From assembly GCF_033568475.1 (NCBI RefSeq), contig NW_027331831.1:1922001-1986000 (forward strand): a stretch of 64,000 bases of DNA, read 5' to 3'. This DNA is from Henckelia pumila (taxonomy: Eukaryota; Streptophyta; Magnoliopsida; Lamiales; Gesneriaceae). Shown piece by piece: positions 1 through 10,266 of the stretch (positions are counted from its first letter, which is position 1; every line of letters begins with the position of its first letter). A program made the position numbers and the translations under genes. The notes under the pieces are model-generated. The model was not told the origin of the DNA, did not search any database, and saw only the letters and a list, made by a program, of their open reading frames with translations.

Positions 1-1
1 A

Positions 2-622
2 ATGCCCATAGAGCCTGATGTCTCTATTTGGTCTGCTTTTTTTGCTGCCTGCCGGGCACATGGGAATGTTAAGTTGGCAATTTACGCAGGAGAGAGGTTA
101 CTTGAACTTGAACCAGGAAATGCTTTCATTCACAGGGTAGTCGTACACCTATATAACTTGGTTGGAATTTCCAAGGATTCTTCCTATATAAAAGCATCCG
201 AAATTAGGAAAGATTCAACGGAACCTATGGGTCTGAGCTAGATCGAAGATAAAAACACGGTTCATATGTTTAGTTCTGGTAATCTTGGCCAACTTGATGA
301 TAAATCTATACTTTCTTGGATAAAAAAGGAAGAATTAAGAACCAAGGGGACAAAATACTATGACGTGCTCGTCATTCCGGAAGAAGAAAAAAAAGAAATG
401 AATGGAGTTCACAGTGAGAAACTTGCATTAGCTTTTGCTCTCATCAAATCTGCTCAAAGGTCTCGAAGTATAAGGATAGTCAAGAACTTGAGGACGTGTG
501 AGCAATGCCATGGATTTGCCAAATCAGTTTCTGAAACGCATGGGTGTGAAATATACTTAAGTGATCCAAAATGCTTGCACCATTTCGAAAACGGGGTCTG
601 TTCGTGTGGCGATTACTGGTAG
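2..622 (+). pseudogene. C-terminal part of a DYW-class PPR protein, copy A
   Basis: The last PPR motif, E/E+ region and DYW domain of a PLS-class pentatricopeptide protein; the family carries out C-to-U RNA editing in plastids or mitochondria. The first 79 codons contain WSAFFAACRAHG and EPGNAFIHRVVVHLY, typical of the final repeat and E motif. A TAG at 239-241 replaces the tryptophan normally in the GLSWIE motif. After it the same frame stays open for 127 codons and keeps the deaminase signature: HSEKLALAF (HxE), CEQCHGF (CxxCH) and a C-terminal CSCGDYW. From memory it resembles Arabidopsis At1g19720. The 5' part is outside the window. The same TAG is in copy B, so it predates the duplication. 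Probably a pseudogene, though this copy's DYW domain is otherwise undamaged. Confidence 0.85.
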
Positions 623-1518
623 ATTGATCATATAGGACCGTACACCTTCACCCACTGCTGTTCCGCAAGAAGCACTCTCGATGAGGTAAATATGTATATA
701 TTTTGCATTGTAAATTGAGGAGGCTTGTAGATAAAACTGTACCCAAAGTTTTGTCTATGGCTCCTAGGCTTTCCATGAAAATACAGTGGTGTAATGGCAC
801 TGGCTAAGTATGTTGTTTCTGAATGTAGCTTTTCTTTGTAGATAAGAAATGAATGCATAATGTTATAACTGTTGTAAGCAAAGCAATAATTTTTCTTTTT
901 TGTGAGGATGAATGATAATACAAAGGCTTGAGCCGAGGCACAAAGAGGCACCAAATGGATTATTGAACAAATATATGTGCTATTAATTTACATTTACTCG
1001 TATTTTGTTCAGATAATTTATAAATGTAATCATGCTGACGGATCTAGCTTAGGCCAATCCTAGGCTACAGCCCACCCCAAATTCTTTTTTATTACATATA
1101 TAAGTTGTTTTACTTAATCCAATAAAATTTACTTTTTACACCGGAAGCCTATGTGCACAACTTCATTTTTGGGTGGAAAATTGCATTGTAGTCCTGCATA
1201 TTTGTCATTTTACGATTTTTATTCTCTGTGTTAGGAAATTTCAGTTTTAGTCACTCAATTTTTTTGGTATTCTAGTCTTTTTTTATTGGAAGTGCTAATG
1301 TGGCAATATACACTCCAGTGTTAGCAGTACTGCATTGTTTCCATGTCAGAGCCAAGTCGGAACAAAGATGAAAGTTGCAAAAAAAAAATCAAAGATAACA
1401 GATTAAAATTGAAATTTGACAACATAGAGGATCAAAATCCTAAAGACAAACATATAGGATTAAAAACACAATTTGTCTATTTTTTGTGAGTAGTACAATG
1501 TAATGACTTTTTTTTATA

Positions 1519-2630
1519 CTACCTACGTCCCAATTATATTGTCCACGTTTTTTTTGTTTGTCCCAAATATATAGTAATATACCATATTTAGTAATATTTT
1601 TTTACACTTCTTTACTAATATACCCTTATTAACTACACCTTGAAAATTGTGCAATCATTTTTTAATGAGAGAATTTTTAAAATAGCCTTATACAAGTATC
1701 TATAATCAATTTTGGCCTTAATTTAGCTATTTTTTCAAATTAGACTTTTAATCATCCCAAGTTACAGATTTATCCCTTAAACCCTATTATCACTTATTAT
1801 CACCGATTTATCATTCTTATTTTTTTCTCTTTGTTGCCACCAACAAAAAATTAAATCCAAGATACGAAATCTCATGTTTTGTGGTTTTGATTTTTTATTT
1901 ATTCTTATATTTTATTTTAGTTTATTGAAAAAGTCACAAATTTCATTATATTATCTTCTCCCTCTCCCGGACTCTCACCGCCAACCATCAAATCAAATCA
2001 AGGGAGGTAATCTCTTTTTCTTTTTGCATCATTTTTTATGTGTTTTTATATCATGTTTTAATGTATTGAAAATTCATGATGAATATCAGATTATATAATT
2101 TTTTATGTAATATTGATAAGTATATGACACAAAGCTAATTGTTAGAGTAATGTTATCTACGTGCAGTAACTAGTAATTAGATAGTAGAGACTGATACATT
2201 GATATAGTTGTGGGGTTCGGCTCTATTAGCGGTGTTGAATCATATGCATATTGTGAAAAATATTGTGTTAATTTAAAATACATTTTAAACAATATTTTTA
2301 CGAGCCAATTTTTTTTCTTCCAAATATAGTGTTGTAAATCTCTCTTAATTTATTGAGTGAGTTATAGTAATAGAATCTACTAATTTATAAAATGTTTAAA
2401 AGGATATTTTAGGATTTTAAGTATATGGAAAGGCTATACTGCAAAATATTTGATGAACAAGGCTATTTTTAAAAATATGGTTTGGAAGTAGGCTAGAATC
2501 CTTAAATTCTCTTTTTTAATATATTACATATGGATAAAATAGGAAGTTTATATAAAATTTACTTTCCCAATAAATTTTTCTTAATCTGTGTGAAAAACAA
2601 AATAGGAGAATGTATTTGGAACAGAGAGAG
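1519..2630. mobile_element. Stowaway-like (Tc1/Mariner) MITE carrying a nested element
   Basis: Left end CTACCTACGTCCC and right end GGAACAGAGAGAG match as degenerate inverted repeats of the Stowaway consensus CTCCCTCCGTCCC. A TA dinucleotide flanks each end (1517-1518, 2631-2632), the expected target duplication. Its own sequence is about 270 bp; the rest is the insertion at 1667-2511. Confidence 0.6.
1667..2511. mobile_element. MULE-like MITE nested in the Stowaway element
   Basis: Starts GAGAGAATTT and ends AAATTCTC, short inverted ends. Exact 9-bp direct repeats TTTTTTAAT lie at 1658-1666 and 2512-2520, the size used by Mutator-like elements. The repeat is low complexity, which lowers its weight. 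No transposase is visible; open frames inside are AT-rich and not protein-like. Confidence 0.5.
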
Positions 2631-2918
2631 TAATATATAATTCATTGATTAAGTTCAACCCACCCCAACTCTAATTTATGAATCCGTCCCTGATCATGCA
2701 TTTAAATATTCGTTTGCAATAATTAAGAGAAATGTGAAAATTTGGTTGAGTTGAGTGCTTGTGATTATTATTTTTAAGTTGACCATTGAAAATAAGTAAT
2801 GTATTTTTTCAATAAGAAGAATATATGTTGATTTTGATTAGTACTTGGAGATCTATAATTTGAAGTCTAATATGGTATCATTCGAATAAAATATTCTTCT
2901 CAATTCCATGTCTCCCAT

Positions 2919-4688
2919 GAAAGAGTGGGTGCTCGGTGAGCCAACTTGTGGCTAAGGGCTTTGATGACTCTTTGTATAAATAATCTTTTGTTTAATATAA
3001 TTTACACTTTTATTAATGGCAATGACTTTATCTTTCTTCATATTGTTATATTGTGATATACTATTGTTGTTTTGATAAAGACCTTGAATATACTATAGTG
3101 TATGTAAGATGTGGTAGTGCATGGGGATGACTATCATGAAACACATCTTATAGTCACTGTATATTCTAAACAGTTCCTAGTCGATTGAGCCGTCCGTTAA
3201 TAAGGATAAGGATCGCTCGAGATTGAGACTAGCATTTGCGATGCCGAGTACCACGTTTCATTGGTATGGAACATAGAGATGTTCAAAGCATGCAAATGGA
3301 TATTCATACGATGAATGATCGAACTACCCTATCCGGACTTTCCAAGTGGTTATCACTTATCGAGTGGATAAAGTCCGCGCGTTTTGGTTGTACACCATTA
3401 GTCCTTACTACTTGAAACATCATTGAGACTTTATATGCTAGTACTGTACTTTGACTCGTTTACCGACTCTATTGGGGTCATCAGGTGTCGGGATTGGGTA
3501 CAATTACGACACATATAGGAGTCGATGCTTTGTTGTCAAGGATTCACCACATACTTGCTAGTGTGGATATCCTATGCAATCTGAGGAGATATTAGTGTGA
3601 CGAATCTCTGGCCAGAGTACATGATGTGTTTTAAGAAATAGTTTCTTAGTAGCACATGCGATGTCACTATTTGATCTTCAAGATGTATTGCATAGTTATC
3701 GAATCTCGAACGACTCTCGATTTACCAATTATGGAGACATTGCTCAGGTGAGAATTTTACCAACTCTGTTTGGTTTCAAACAAAATAAATAAATAAAATA
3801 TTTATGTTCTTACGTAATTTATTTAATAATTTGGTGGTTGGGTATTACTAGACTACTAGTAATGGGTGCTGATATATGCAATAGAAATAGAACAATATTG
3901 TTAGTTTATCTTAATAATAATTAATTATGAATTGTACAAAACCTTAAATTAATTATCATAATTTTGAGACGACTATATTTTTTTAATATATAAATAAATA
4001 TAAAAGTCTACCATAATTGAATGTTAAGTTATTTGCGAAGTTCAGGATACTTCTTTAACATTTGATTTATTCGCAAATATTAAAATTAATTCAAACCTCA
4101 ATCGAGGGGAAAAAATAATTTAATTAATACGACAAGCTGGTTCAATCTAATCCAGTTGTGTGGGGAAGGGAAATTGGGATTTTGTAATCTTGATAATTTT
4201 AGTTTAACACGAAATTAGGATTGAATTTGCATTTAATCACATATATTAATTGACTAGCTGGAAATGCAAATGGAAATGGAAAGGCTCTACTTAATTATAC
4301 GTCGACATTTTCCAACAAATGTTATCAAATTAATGATGGTTTTGGACTTGTGATTTGTCAACATTGGTAGACACAATTTTGTGGAATATATTATTCAATT
4401 TTAATTGTGTAATTGTGTTAACATTGCTCTTTTTTTCCCCCAGTCAATTCGAATTCTTTTATACTATCAAAAATAAATTTTTTTTTATCTAGTACCAATT
4501 CAAACTTTCTTGAACCAAAGCAAGAACAAAATGGCATGATAGAATTGGGTCTTGATATCAAATAAAATTATTGAAGTTTTAAGCGTATTATATGTGTAAA
4601 GTCCTGAAAATAATAATTGAAACCTCCATTCTTTCTGTTCAAAAGAATATATACATTATGTGGTTTGTAACATGACAGGTCTGGAGCA
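2919..4688. other. Non-coding DNA resembling a dispersed plant retroelement, then AT-rich spacer
   Basis: No gene seen. From 2919 to about 3770 the sequence has balanced composition with no long open frame, starting just where copy A similarity stops (gaaagagtgggtgctcggtg). It has the look of the untranslated part of a widespread plant LTR element; this is recollection of style, not a demonstrated match, and no terminal repeats are seen. From about 3770 to 4688 it is AT-rich spacer. Confidence 0.35.
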
Positions 4689-4993
4689 ATGGGAGATCGA
4701 AGAAAGTTAGAGGAAGACCGATACCATGTTCGGGCGACGATTTAGGTCGCGTAACAATGTCTCTACTGGTTACCCTCCCGGTGGAAAGCATGGTGTCCCC
4801 TCGACCAGCTCCAAAAGTAGCCATTGAAGGTGGACACGATGGCAATGATGAAGAAAACGACCGCGACATCGAAGACGAAGACGCCGAGACTGAACCACAA
4901 GTGTTCCATTCGTTTCCTTTTGAAGATTACGCTTGGAAAGTATATCATGAACGTATTCTGCTCAAAGACCCACTCCTCAGATATAGAATTTAA
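4689..4993 (+). pseudogene. Small unidentified gene or terminal exon, possibly frameshifted
   Basis: Not recognised. The open frame from 4757 ends in acidic DGNDEENDRDIEDEDAETEP followed by FHSFPFEDYAWKVYHERI and LLKDPLLRYRI, which has the non-random composition of a conserved C-terminus. A neighbouring frame from the ATG at 4731 reads MFGRRFRSRNNVSTGYPPGG before a TGA at 4848, which also looks protein-like, so the two may be one frame split by an indel near 4835-4845. A possible splice acceptor (acatgacag) lies just upstream at about 4670-4679. Alternatively it is the last exon of a gene whose earlier exons were lost when the upstream duplication was placed here. Confidence 0.4.
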
Positions 4994-5954
4994 TTGATCA
5001 GTGTCATTGATGATAATTGGTGTGGTGTGGTGTGGCCTTGTTGTATTTAGTACCCAATGGATGTCTTATTATTTTAGTACATTTTTTGGTACATTGGTTA
5101 AACATGCATGAGATGGAGAGTACGTCCACTTTCAATTTTTGGATTATATAGACTTTTTGTCAATGCAAAATTTATTGGGAAAATAAATGAATTTATATTA
5201 TATTTATTTAATTTATTAAAAAATTGTAGGGTTTTTTTTTTTGAAGAGATTAAAAATAGGGATATATTAGTAAATTATTAATTTTTTTTTTACTAAATAT
5301 GAAACAAGTTTATATATTTTAGACAAACGAAGAGGAAAATTTAGGAGCATATATAAATTGTTAAATATAGAAACTGAATATAATGCAGTAGAGATCATTT
5401 GAAACCCCGTGCCGGCCTACTTCTAATATTTTTTTAAAAAGAACTCAAATAAAAAATCTAATAATAAATCATATCGAATAAATTAATACTATGAATAATG
5501 TTTAAAAATTTAAAATTTAACAACAGTCCAATTTGTTATTTTCGTTAAATCAAAGTTTTGTTATAATACCATTATTTGCTTTTTTAATTGTCATCGTAAA
5601 CTTCATTACTTAATTTTGTCAATATTATTTATTGTTGTTTGGATTCGTTATAACCACCAAAGCATATAAGTTATAGCCAAAAAAATTTCAAACCAAACAG
5701 ACGATAAACAAAGCATGTACGCTTAACATTTTCGTAGGGACCAAACGGAAATGTAAATATTTTTCTTCTACGTTTTGACCAAATTAACCATCGAGTGTGA
5801 CTCCCATCATCGTAGCGTTTGACATAGTTTTTAATAATGAGGAAATACTTGTCAGCTTCGGCTTAAAAAAAACCGAGAATTGTTACGTACGAAAAGTACC
5901 TATAACAAACAAGCTGCAGTAGCCATTAGCTAAGCCTCTGGAACGTTTTGGGCA
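4994..5954. other. AT-rich intergenic spacer
   Basis: No gene, RNA or clear transposon recognised. Low-complexity A/T runs dominate; the last 60 bp are the 3' flank of the DOG1-like relic. Confidence 0.6.
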
Positions 5955-6525
5955 TCACTTAATTTGCATCCCCCAGCAGCTACGGATCTTGAGCCGCCAA
6001 GAACCGGACGGTTTGAGCCGGTTTAAGCGTCTCCACAATCTTGATCACGGTTCTTTTCCTCAAAAAATCGGCACATTGCAGTAGACCCACCGTCCATGGA
6101 AGCAGCTAAATGTTCCATAGCCGAATCGAAGTTAGCCTCGTCCCCGTTACGTGGCCTTCCCACTGTCCTAGCCAATTCCACCATTGTTGGAGACACCTAT
6201 ATATATATGGTCACAAGCAACATTAATAATAATTTAAATATTCATGGATATATATATTAGAATGAATGAATGAATAATATTAATATTATACCAACTCTAG
6301 CAAGTTCGTTCTTTTTCCTCTTGTTTGATCTGTGTCATCAAGTTGCATGTGTCAAATCCAACACATTGCTGATCACAATCCGAATAGCCAATCCCGGCCT
6401 GAATCCACAGATAGGTTCTCTCCAAGGAGCTAAACCAAGCCGGTGCGAACACCAGGAAAACATCCTCACCCGCAACTCTTCCCTTGGCTTCGTAATATTG
6501 GTTCCAATGAGCCATGACTTGTTGG
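5955..6525 (-). pseudogene. DOG1-like gene, 3' part (interrupted)
   Basis: Minus-strand remains of a DOG1-domain protein, the plant family that includes DELAY OF GERMINATION 1 and the C-terminal half of TGA factors. Visible motifs in order: QQVMAHWNQYYEAKGRV, EDVFLVFAPAWFSSLERT, LWI, then in another frame GFRPGLAIRIV, a second exon with VSPTMVELARTVGRP, then LRKRTVIKIVETLKPAQTV and RFLAA, and a tail KIRSCWGMQIK ending in TGA at 5955-5957. A candidate intron lies between about 6282 and 6208 (donor GTATAAT, acceptor TATATAG). At least three frame changes are needed between these motifs, so it is decayed. It is separated from its 5' end (9358-9457) by the eIF2alpha insert. Confidence 0.75.
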
Positions 6526-9357
6526 ATAAGCAACACGACAAAGTTCATGTATAAGCCACGGCTTCGATGCAAACAATACAACAATAGACGTGCCAAAACA
6601 GAGTCGAATCCAAGAATTTGGAAGGGGGTGGTTCGACGAGATTGTGCATTAGCTAGATTTTTTGCGATGAAACTTTACTTTCTAAGACAAATTAAAACAT
6701 AAAATGGGACAACAAAGATATATAGATTCAAATATAACATTAAATCTTGCATACGTTAGCCAAAATTTAAAAATATAACAGGAAAACATGGGTAAAATGA
6801 CAATACATTTGTTCAAATTGTATTTGGGGATAGGGTGAACAAAATTGTTTAAATTAACAAGTACTCTCACACAGGTACGAATAAGAAAGAAGAAATATCT
6901 AATCTGTTATCCCAGATCCCGTGTTCTCCAGATCTATGTCTCCCATCCCTGTATCTTCCTCCGCTTCACTATCTTCATCTCCACTAATCTCCTCGTTCTC
7001 GCGACCAAGCTTAGCCATATGCTCTGCGAGCAGTTTATCTTCTCGTTCGCTCACCTAAATAAAACCAAACGAATTAAACACATGATGGTGGTGGCCATGA
7101 TGAATATTCAATCGAGGTGAAAATTTTGAAACCGTAACAGAACATGCAAATGGAAACGATTTTTAGCGACAATCTGATGTGATATGGGAAAGTTGAAATT
7201 CTAATTTTGATAAATATAGTCATCCTCACCGCTCTAGGTGCTTCTTTGACAGTAAGTTTTCCTGAGTGTCGTGCAATCTCTTCTGTGAAAGCTTCAATGG
7301 CCTTGTTAAGTACAGATATATACCTTGTTCCTGCAATGCAAAAATGAAACTAATTTTATTGGTGACAGCTTTTTGAATCATCTCAAACATAAAGTTAAAT
7401 ATAGGGAAATACAGGAATTGATGATAACAAGGCACCTTAACATTCACCAATGGCAAAAGCAAATTTTATGTCATTCGCTGGTGATGTACACCAGTTGCAT
7501 TGCTTAACAAACTTTGATGCTTACCATAGGATCGTGAGTATCAATATTGATCCAGAACTCATTGCTGCCCATGCATAAGGCAATATCAGATTATTAAGCG
7601 TAACATGCTTGTCTAGTAATTTACCTTGTCAAGAGTCTGGGTGTTGAGAACATATGCTGGAGGAGCAACAAGTTTAATTTTAACAGGGCAATCCTTGTTT
7701 CCTGCAGCTTCAGCTTTTCGCATCGCGTCCTGAAAAGCATTTGGGAGATATCAGTGGTACATAACACCAAAGAGAGATCCCAGTAATGCTACTAACCACG
7801 ATAATAATAAAGTTTTAAAAAAAATTAAAAACAAAAAAAAAAGAGTCAGATGATTAATCATGGGAGTGAACCTTTATGTGCAGAACACCATCAAATTGAA
7901 AGCACTTCATTTCAATATCTGCACGAATTTTTAAAGGCTGTGGTGTCATTCTTCTCCTAATATTTTTAACTAAAGAGTCTTTTACGTCCTCCGATAAAGC
8001 AGGAACAACCTTAGTTATCTGCAGGATTTCCAGATGGAAAATAATCATATACGTTGATCTCGTGAAGAATATGAGATTGAAATGAAAATGTATACTACCT
8101 CTTGTCCGTTAGGTCCGACTTCTTTTACTTCACGAGTAAGAGAGTCAAGCACGGAATCAGGATCATTGACAACTACTTTAAACGCCTGTAATTTAGAAAT
8201 CAGTAAAACGTTTGTTACGGAATTAAATATTAAGTTGGCGCAAATATACAACATATACTATATTGATTGAACTTCTGAGCATCTCACCTCAAATGCATGA
8301 CCATATTTCCTGTATAAAGGCCAGCCCACATGAATATAGAGGTCCTGCAACAAAAAATCATCTAAGCAAAGCTCATAATAGATTGTAAAATTAGTTCACT
8401 AGTCAAATAGTTCATTAATCGGGTAGCGCAACAAGCAGTATTAGCAAATCGTTTTGAGTTAATTGGTCAGTTGGCATAATTGATGCTCACACCTTTAAAA
8501 AGTACAGTGAGACCTTAACAACTCTACAAGTAACCAAAGGTAACCACAATTTAGTTCCATTGACCAATACCGAGCTCAAAATTCACAAAGTTGCAATTGG
8601 TCCTATTCAACAATAACAAGACAACCATATTCAGATTCAAATACCAAAAGCTATTCCCAGGAGATGTGTTAAACAGAGTGAAGCCTAGATCTAGTAAGTA
8701 GCCTACAAAGCTCTTCTAGAAAAGCTTCAAACTACCCATAACTGCATCCATATAAGTGTTGAATGTTCTCTGACAGTTCCTTGTAGTTTTTTTCTTCCCT
8801 TTCTTCTCTTTCACCATTTTTTTTACAAGTTTCACGGCATACTTTGCCTATAAATAGCTACTTACACCTATTTCGTTGGGATAAAATTTACAAATCACAA
8901 GCATGCTGCCAAAGGCAAAATCAAGTTAATTATTTGGAGTCAAGCAACATATCAGTAGAAGTAGCAAACAAACATGAGACTAAAATAGAAAATGCAAAAC
9001 ACAAACTCCCTAACCGATGTTTATTAGCAAGGAAAATAACAACAAAAAATGATACAAAAACATAGAACATTCCCCAATGGACTCGTTGGCAGTATTTCAA
9101 AAGCACTGAGCTAAAATCAATTTAAAGGTGCATCTTTTTATTCAAATAAGAAAACAAAAGAATAGAAATGAAAAGGAAAACTTTGAAATAAAAATTTCAA
9201 CAGATACAATCCAATTTAAAGATAACCTCAAGATCAATCTTCATTGTCTCCGCCACATGTCGCATTATGGAATGGACAAGCTTGCTCTTGTTAAATCTCT
9301 CCTCGCACGCCTGGATATCCTCTTCAGAAACTCGCCTCTTGCTGAGATCAATGTAAC
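6526..9357 (-). pseudogene. Truncated eIF2alpha copy inserted in the DOG1-like gene
   Basis: A 2832-bp copy of 32931-35762, colinear and by eye over 99 percent identical, with all introns kept, so DNA-based rather than retrotransposed. It holds the end of exon 1 (9227-9357, from [10 protein letters not shown] on), then exons at 8288-8344, 8099-8185, 7872-8018, 7625-7729, 7230-7330 and 6899-7054. It lacks the first 86 codons, hence the promoter, start codon and regulatory serine region. The 7230-7330 exon has a 2-bp TA insertion that shifts the frame and ends translation at its last codons. The 5' edge is in frame with the DOG1 fragment at 9358-9457. The 3' edge stops in eIF2alpha 3' flank. 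No target duplication flanks the insert; only gtaac is shared at one junction. Confidence 0.9.
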
Positions 9358-9457
9358 GTTCTTGATCGATCAACCAATGTTCGAAAAACAGCTGGAATGA
9401 CTGAGCATCCGAGGTGTTTGAATATGATCCAAGAGAGACATGATTCCCGGAGGCCAA
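9358..9457 (-). pseudogene. DOG1-like gene, 5' part, fused in frame to eIF2alpha
   Basis: Minus strand reads [20 protein letters not shown], the N-terminal signature of the DOG1 domain (family pattern SFxxFFexWLxxQ). The next codon belongs to the inserted eIF2alpha exon, giving a continuous frame from 9457 to 9197. The first codon after an upstream in-frame TAA is TTG, so there is no in-frame ATG here; either the start was lost or an upstream exon is missing. Family members usually have some 20 residues between this motif and the MAHWNQYY motif, which here resumes at 6525, so a short stretch may have been lost at the insertion. Confidence 0.75.
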
Positions 9458-9604
9458 TTAGGATATGGATTTGGGCAAAACTTTGAGAAGACGGGATGCT
9501 TCGGAATATGGGCATCCGAAGCTGGGTTTTCGAAGGGTGGGATCAAGAAACGGTGGATTTCGAAGGTTTACAAGTCGGTTGCAAAAGGGTTGATGGAAGC
9601 GTAG
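9440..9604 (+). CDS. Small ORF, unrecognised (54 codons)
   Basis: Plus-strand ATG at 9440 opens a frame ending at TAG 9602-9604. The peptide is rich in Gly, Lys and Trp, including [18 protein letters not shown] and [16 protein letters not shown]. It overlaps the DOG1 fragment by 18 bp on the other strand. I do not recognise it; it may be a fragment of another gene or chance. Confidence 0.2.
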   Translation: MIPGGQLGYGFGQNFEKTGCFGIWASEAGFSKGGIKKRWISKVYKSVAKGLMEA

Positions 9605-9840
9605 AAGATTATTAATTATGAGCGGCGGCGGAGGAGAATTGTGGGGGAAGAACTGCAAGCACTGTGAATTGATGGGGGAAGAACGGAATTATGCGGTGGA
9701 ATTATGCGGTGGCCGCCTCAATTTAATTTTTGAAGCTATCTTTATTTAAACATAATATTTATAACCATATACTTGTTCCCACATCTAGAATTCAATAAAT
9801 AATTTGTTATTTATAAATCACTTTTCACAATTGTTTGTTT

Positions 9841-10120
9841 GCCGGGCTCAGTCGCGAGGGCCTGTAACCATAGCTGGGGCAATAAAGTGAAGGTGAATGA
9901 AGCCGTGCCCACTATCTTCAAAGAAGAACCTTGAGCCCAGACTTGACCGCTGATAGCTGGCGATGGCGGTCCCATCGTGCATAAGAGTGAACTCCGAATA
10001 AGAGGTACTCCTCTTTACTTGCCGGCTTGACAGAGCGCATAGGAGGTACTCCTCTTTAGTTGCCGGCTTGACAGAGCAGCGACAGTATATCGGTTTCTAA
10101 ATTGGGCTTATAAGATGGTG
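9841..10120. other. GC-balanced patch, possibly organelle-derived
   Basis: About 280 bp with roughly half G+C inside an otherwise strongly AT-rich region, no open frame of note. The style (gccgggctcagtcgcgag, ttgccggcttgacagagc) recalls plant mitochondrial non-coding DNA, but I cannot confirm a match. It contains a short direct tandem repeat. Confidence 0.3.
10002..10077. repeat. 41-bp-period tandem duplication
   Basis: About 35 bp (gaggtactcctcttta followed by ttgccggcttgacagagc, one base differing) occurs at 10002-10036 and again at 10043-10077. Confidence 0.85.
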
Positions 10121-10266
10121 TTTCCACCTCATTCGAACCCCCAAACTTTTTTTGATTTATAAATTAAACACACATTTTTTAATTAAAAACATTATACAAT
10201 TTTTTTTAATTTTTTTCAACTCTTCCCGATGTCACACTCCTATCTCCCTCCCAAAAACTTCCCTAA

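Larger units (their letters stand above)
1035..2692. mobile_element. Outer shell of a nested MITE set (hAT-like, tentative)
   Basis: Begins CTGACGGATC and ends ATCCGTCCCTG, imperfect inverted ends, with the direct repeat ATCATG immediately outside both ends (1029-1034 and 2693-2698). Inside are a Stowaway-like and a MULE-like element, so most of the length is later insertion. No coding capacity. The same set is present in copy B at about 19293-20951. The superfamily is uncertain because only 6 bp of flanking repeat are exact. Confidence 0.4.
1..2918 (+). repeat. Segmental duplication copy A (PPR tail plus 3' flank)
   Basis: Near-identical to 15561-21177 once the 2.69-kb solo LTR (plus its 5-bp target duplication) in the second copy is removed. 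Base 1 corresponds to 15561. Similarity stops at 2918, where the two copies diverge after a shared tctcccat. Differences are scattered single bases and short indels, by eye one to two percent. The left limit lies outside the window. It covers the end of a DYW-class PPR gene, its 3' flank and a nested set of MITEs. Confidence 0.95.
9605..10266. other. Spacer with a GC-balanced patch
   Basis: No gene recognised. AT-rich except for 9841-10120, described separately, and ends at the Helitron terminus. Confidence 0.5.

Noticed and set aside
628-954. 108-codon minus-strand frame, repeated at 18886-19212
   Set aside because: Present in both segmental copies only because the DNA is duplicated; no protein-like features, lies in the PPR 3' flank.
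5955-6525. TGA bZIP factor instead of DOG1-like gene
   Set aside because: The DOG1 domain is shared by both families; no bZIP region was found upstream, so the neutral label DOG1-like is used.
6526-9357. Processed (retrotransposed) pseudogene
   Set aside because: All introns are retained, there is no poly-A tail and no target duplication, so the copy arose from DNA.
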